Assembly: GCA_937877675.1 (NCBI GenBank)
Contig: CALEIS010000056.1
Coordinates: 1-16,342 of the forward strand
Direction: 5' to 3'
DNA from: an uncultured Clostridia bacterium
GTDB taxonomy: Bacteria > Bacillota > Clostridia > Oscillospirales > Acutalibacteraceae
DNA: 16,342 nt
The position numbers and the translations under genes were made by a program. This document shows, piece by piece, positions 16,208 through 16,342 of the stretch; position 1 is the stretch's first letter; the number at the start of each line of letters is the position of its first letter. The notes beneath the pieces were generated by a model. The model was not told the origin of the DNA. It worked only from the letters and a program-made list of their open reading frames with translations, and searched no databases.

Positions 16208-16221
16208 CTTACGAGTGTAAG
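16208..16221. other. Stem-loop at the junction of the 86-bp repeat and its spacer
   Basis: CTTAC (16208-16212) pairs with GTAAG (16217-16221) around GAGT. Further out TTTTTG (from 16193) and CAAAAA (to 16234) can pair after an internal loop, giving a long interrupted hairpin on either strand. The small GC-capped palindrome inside an A/T-tract stem resembles REP-type intergenic elements; it could also act in RNA. Confidence 0.5.
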
Positions 16222-16342
16222 TCAACGACAAAAATCAAGCCAAACCAACTCACCTCAGAATTGTAGGTAAAATAGATGTAGTTTTGTTTCTTAAGAATTG
16301 TAGTTATTTTTGATGAAATTCTGTTTTTGAGACCGAAGGCTT

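Larger units (their letters stand above)
16125..16342. repeat. Two 86-bp direct repeats with 132-bp period (second copy reaches the window end)
   Basis: The copies at 16125-16210 and 16257-16342 are identical except for three transitions (offsets 7, 24 and 31). The 46 bases between them (16211-16256) are present once in view. Each copy is itself a degenerate duplication: its first 37 bases and the next 37 share 27 positions and both begin AGAATTRTAG. The array probably continues past the window. The unit is far longer than a CRISPR repeat and no gene is evident in it, although a 43-codon frame on the - strand is open across the outer copy (stop at 16209-16211). Confidence 0.9.

Noticed and set aside
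16125..16342. CRISPR array
   Set aside because: The repeats are 86 bp with one 46-bp spacer, which is far too long for a CRISPR repeat, and no cas gene is near.

Overview
The window looks like the chromosome of a low-GC Gram-positive bacterium of the class Clostridia, most like the Oscillospiraceae/Ruminococcaceae. The reasons are the AT-rich sequence, the gene order rbfA-nrnA-truB-ribF, a DUF4364 gene (a Firmicutes family), and a TagD-type cytidylyltransferase. This placement comes from gene content and style only; no database search was run.

Left part, + strand (1-4140): the end of a conserved translation and RNA-processing operon. It holds the 3' end of rbfA, then nrnA (DHH phosphoesterase), truB (tRNA pseudouridine-55 synthase) and ribF (riboflavin kinase/FAD synthetase), each overlapping its neighbour by 1-4 bases. 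An iron-type alcohol dehydrogenase with its own strong ribosome binding site follows. The run ends in a clear rho-independent hairpin at 4111-4135 that can serve both strands, because the next gene converges on it.

Right part, - strand (16070 down to 4178): ten closely packed genes that read as one transcription unit, with gaps of -4 to 27 bases except 63 bases before valS. In transcription order they are three genes for two GT4-type glycosyltransferases and a LicD-family phosphotransferase, then a TagD-like glycerol-3-phosphate cytidylyltransferase, a third GT4 glycosyltransferase, a Wzy/O-antigen-ligase-like polymerase, a Wzx/MATE-type flippase, a HAD-IIA phosphatase, a DUF4364 protein and valyl-tRNA synthetase. 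Together they look like the later part of a Wzx/Wzy-type surface polysaccharide locus. The glycosyltransferases would build a lipid-linked repeat unit, TagD would supply CDP-glycerol, LicD would probably attach the phosphoalcohol, and Wzx and Wzy would export and polymerise. The initiating phosphoglycosyltransferase and chain-length regulators are not in the window and may lie further upstream, beyond 16342. Unusually, the locus runs without a visible terminator into a housekeeping gene, valS.

Right edge (16071-16342): no convincing gene. This leader of the polysaccharide operon holds a four-copy heptanucleotide repeat, two copies of an 86-bp repeat spaced 132 bp apart (the second cut by the window end), an embedded stem-loop, and a possible -10 box that exists only in the copy nearest the operon.

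I found no tRNA, rRNA, CRISPR array, transposase, T-box or riboswitch. The points most worth following are the TagD/LicD pairing without any TagB/TagF-type polymerase, the repeat-built leader, and the coupling of polysaccharide genes to valS.
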